Source of the DNA: a virus
Virus record (IMG/VR): IMGVR_UViG_3300042569_000089
Coordinates: 1 to 30,626 of that record
Direction: 5' to 3' (one strand)
Length of the DNA: 30,626 bases
Shown: piece by piece, positions 29,667 through 30,626 of the stretch
How the letters are laid out: the number at the start of each line of letters is the position of its first letter
How positions within the stretch are numbered: the first letter of the stretch is position 1
Position numbers and translations under genes: made by a program
Notes under the pieces: model-generated
Databases searched by the model: none
What the model was told of the DNA's origin: nothing
What the model saw: only the letters and a program-made list of their open reading frames with translations

Positions 29667-29680
29667 TTAAAAACAAAAAT

Positions 29681-29730
29681 CCCACAGTATTCGTACAGGG
29701 TTGACGGCTCGGAAAGACGAGCATTTTTTT
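29681..29730 (+). terminator. Leader hairpins and terminator before annealing gene
   Basis: GTA-TTCG-TAC (29687-29696, TTCG tetraloop) inside a CCC...GGG region is followed by GCTCG (29707-29711) pairing with CGAGC (29718-29722) and seven T. It lies between two genes without a new promoter after it, so it probably attenuates the annealing and exonuclease genes. Confidence 0.65.
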
Positions 29731-29751
29731 AAAACAAAATAATTAAACGCT

Positions 29752-30279
29752 ATGAAGAATTTATTTAAATCGTTGGCAATGTTCCAACAAGAAGTGCCTG
29801 TCATTCACAAGGCAACACAAGGTTACGGATACTCTTATGCAGACCTTCCGAAAATCTTTGAGGTAATCAATCCGCTACTAAAAAAACACGGACTTGGATT
29901 TACTCAAACCCTACACACCAAAGACGATGTCAATTACATTGCTACGATGGTATTCCATGTTGAATCAGGTGAAAACTTAGAAAGCCTTGTTGCCATCCCT
30001 TACGTTCAATTAAAGGGTATGAATGACTTTCAGTCTTTCGGTTCAGGTGTAACGTATTACCGCAGATATGCACTCAGCTCTGCCCTTGGTTTAGTAACTG
30101 ACAAAGACACGGACGCATCAGGTGAGCAAGTAAAGACGGAGAAGAAACTTCCTGCAATTGACCAAAAGCGATTCAGTGCAGCAGTACAAGCCATTGCTAA
30201 AGGTGAGTATACTCGTGAAAAGCTCGAATCATCGTTTGCATTAACTGAAGGTCAAACCGATATGCTTAACGCACTATGA
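29752..30279 (+). CDS. erf: ERF-family single-strand annealing protein
   Basis: 175 residues. The ERF layout is seen: QKVPVIHKA-like start (PVIHKATQGYGYSYADLPKI), an EVINPLLKKHGLGFTQTL helix/strand, a beta segment with TMVFHVESGENLES, GMNDFQSFGSGVTYYRRYAL and ALGLVTDKDTDAS. ERF proteins anneal complementary single strands, circularise phage DNA and aid recombination. The exonuclease gene begins inside its stop (ATGA at 30276), so the two are translationally coupled. The C-terminal tail is short and basic. Confidence 0.85.
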   Translation: MKNLFKSLAMFQQEVPVIHKATQGYGYSYADLPKIFEVINPLLKKHGLGFTQTLHTKDDVNYIATMVFHVESGENLESLVAIPYVQLKGMNDFQSFGSGVTYYRRYALSSALGLVTDKDTDASGEQVKTEKKLPAIDQKRFSAAVQAIAKGEYTREKLESSFALTEGQTDMLNAL

Positions 30280-30626
30280 AAACTCTCAAGATTCGGTGTT
30301 CTGCCATTGGTAAAATAATGGCAACACCTCGCTCTAAAAGCGAACTACTAAGCCAAACTGCAAAGACTTACATCCACGAACTTGTGCTGCAAGAGAAATA
30401 CGGCATCAAGAAGGAGTTTTCAAGCCGTTACACGGACAAAGGCAATGCAGTTGAAGATGAGTCTATCTCGTTGGTCAATGATGTCTTAGATGTAAAATTT
30501 ATCTACAAGAATGAAGAGTCTTTTGAGAACGATTGGATAACAGGCACACCTGACGTAAACACGGAGGATGTATTGTTAGACGTTAAAAGCTCTTGGGATG
30601 CTACTACCTTTCCGTTTTTTGATACT
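30276..30626 (+). CDS. PD-(D/E)XK exonuclease, 5' part (3' end outside window)
   Basis: ATG 30276 lies in the stop of the annealing gene. The first 25 residues, starting MKTLKIRCSAIGKIMATPRS, are absent from the left window edge; the rest aligns in frame with positions 1-276, with two amino-acid differences (E to Q and H to E) despite 17 base differences. It contains GTPD and DVK of the nuclease core. It is the same gene as 1-606 if the genome closes on itself. The alternative is a tandem copy. Confidence 0.7.
   Translation, partial: MKTLKIRCSAIGKIMATPRSKSELLSQTAKTYIHELVLQEKYGIKKEFSSRYTDKGNAVEDESISLVNDVLDVKFIYKNEESFENDWITGTPDVNTEDVLLDVKSSWDATTFPFFDT
30351..30626. repeat. Right copy of imperfect terminal overlap
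   Basis: Partner of 1-276; see that entry. The implied repeat period is 30350 bases. Confidence 0.85.

Noticed and set aside
1-30626. Prophage or lysogeny module
   Set aside because: No integrase, excisionase or clear C1-type repressor was found; the one small HTH protein is not enough to claim a temperate lifestyle.

Overview
The window is almost certainly the whole genome of one tailed phage (siphovirus-like) of a Bacteroidetes host, probably Flavobacteriia. The DNA is AT-rich and genes are packed nearly end to end on the + strand with many 4-base ATGA overlaps. Shine-Dalgarno sites are not apparent, and several promoters match the Bacteroidetes pattern TTG-N17-23-TAnnTTTG. Positions 30351-30626 repeat positions 1-276 at about 94% identity, so the natural unit is probably circular or circularly permuted, about 30.35 kb. 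I see no integrase, tRNA, rRNA, CRISPR array or insertion sequence.

Layout. (a) 29433-30626 and 1-1759: recombination and early genes. These are an ERF-type annealing protein, a PD-(D/E)XK exonuclease split by the window edge, a small MazG-like protein, a small membrane protein, an SSB-like protein and a putative HTH protein, closed by a terminator. (b) 1781-14622: a host-type promoter drives an ECF-like sigma factor, then both terminase subunits, tail assembly chaperones with a probable -1 frameshift, tail completion, fibre and baseplate-like proteins, the tape measure and an XkdF-type prohead protease. (c) 14702-15209: two related minus-strand genes, a moron-like insertion closed by a bidirectional terminator. 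(d) 15288-21783: scaffold, major capsid, major tail protein, portal, connector and a putative receptor-binding protein. (e) 21783-24561: lysis cassette (small membrane protein, holin, amidase, putative unimolecular spanin) and a metallophosphoesterase. (f) 24562-24888: a 327-base non-coding control region with operator-like repeats and two promoters. (g) 24889-29398: early and replication genes, including small proteins, a stand-alone DnaA domain-IV protein, a replisome-organiser-like protein, a DnaB-type helicase and a NinG-like nuclease.

How it fits together (inference). The control region starts early transcription toward the replication genes; the DnaA-like and organiser proteins would load the helicase. 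ERF, the exonuclease, the SSB-like protein and NinG would handle recombination and concatemers. The phage sigma factor, first in the structural transcript, would adjust late transcription. Packaging, head and tail genes follow, then lysis. The gene order is unusual because the portal lies about 14 kb from the large terminase, after the tape measure, capsid and major tail genes.

The most interesting points are the overlapping-frame tail chaperone, the stand-alone DnaA DNA-binding domain, the operator array with a 17-base palindrome, a structured leader with a possible pseudoknot, a recurrent GCTATGA context at early start codons, and the diverged terminal overlap.
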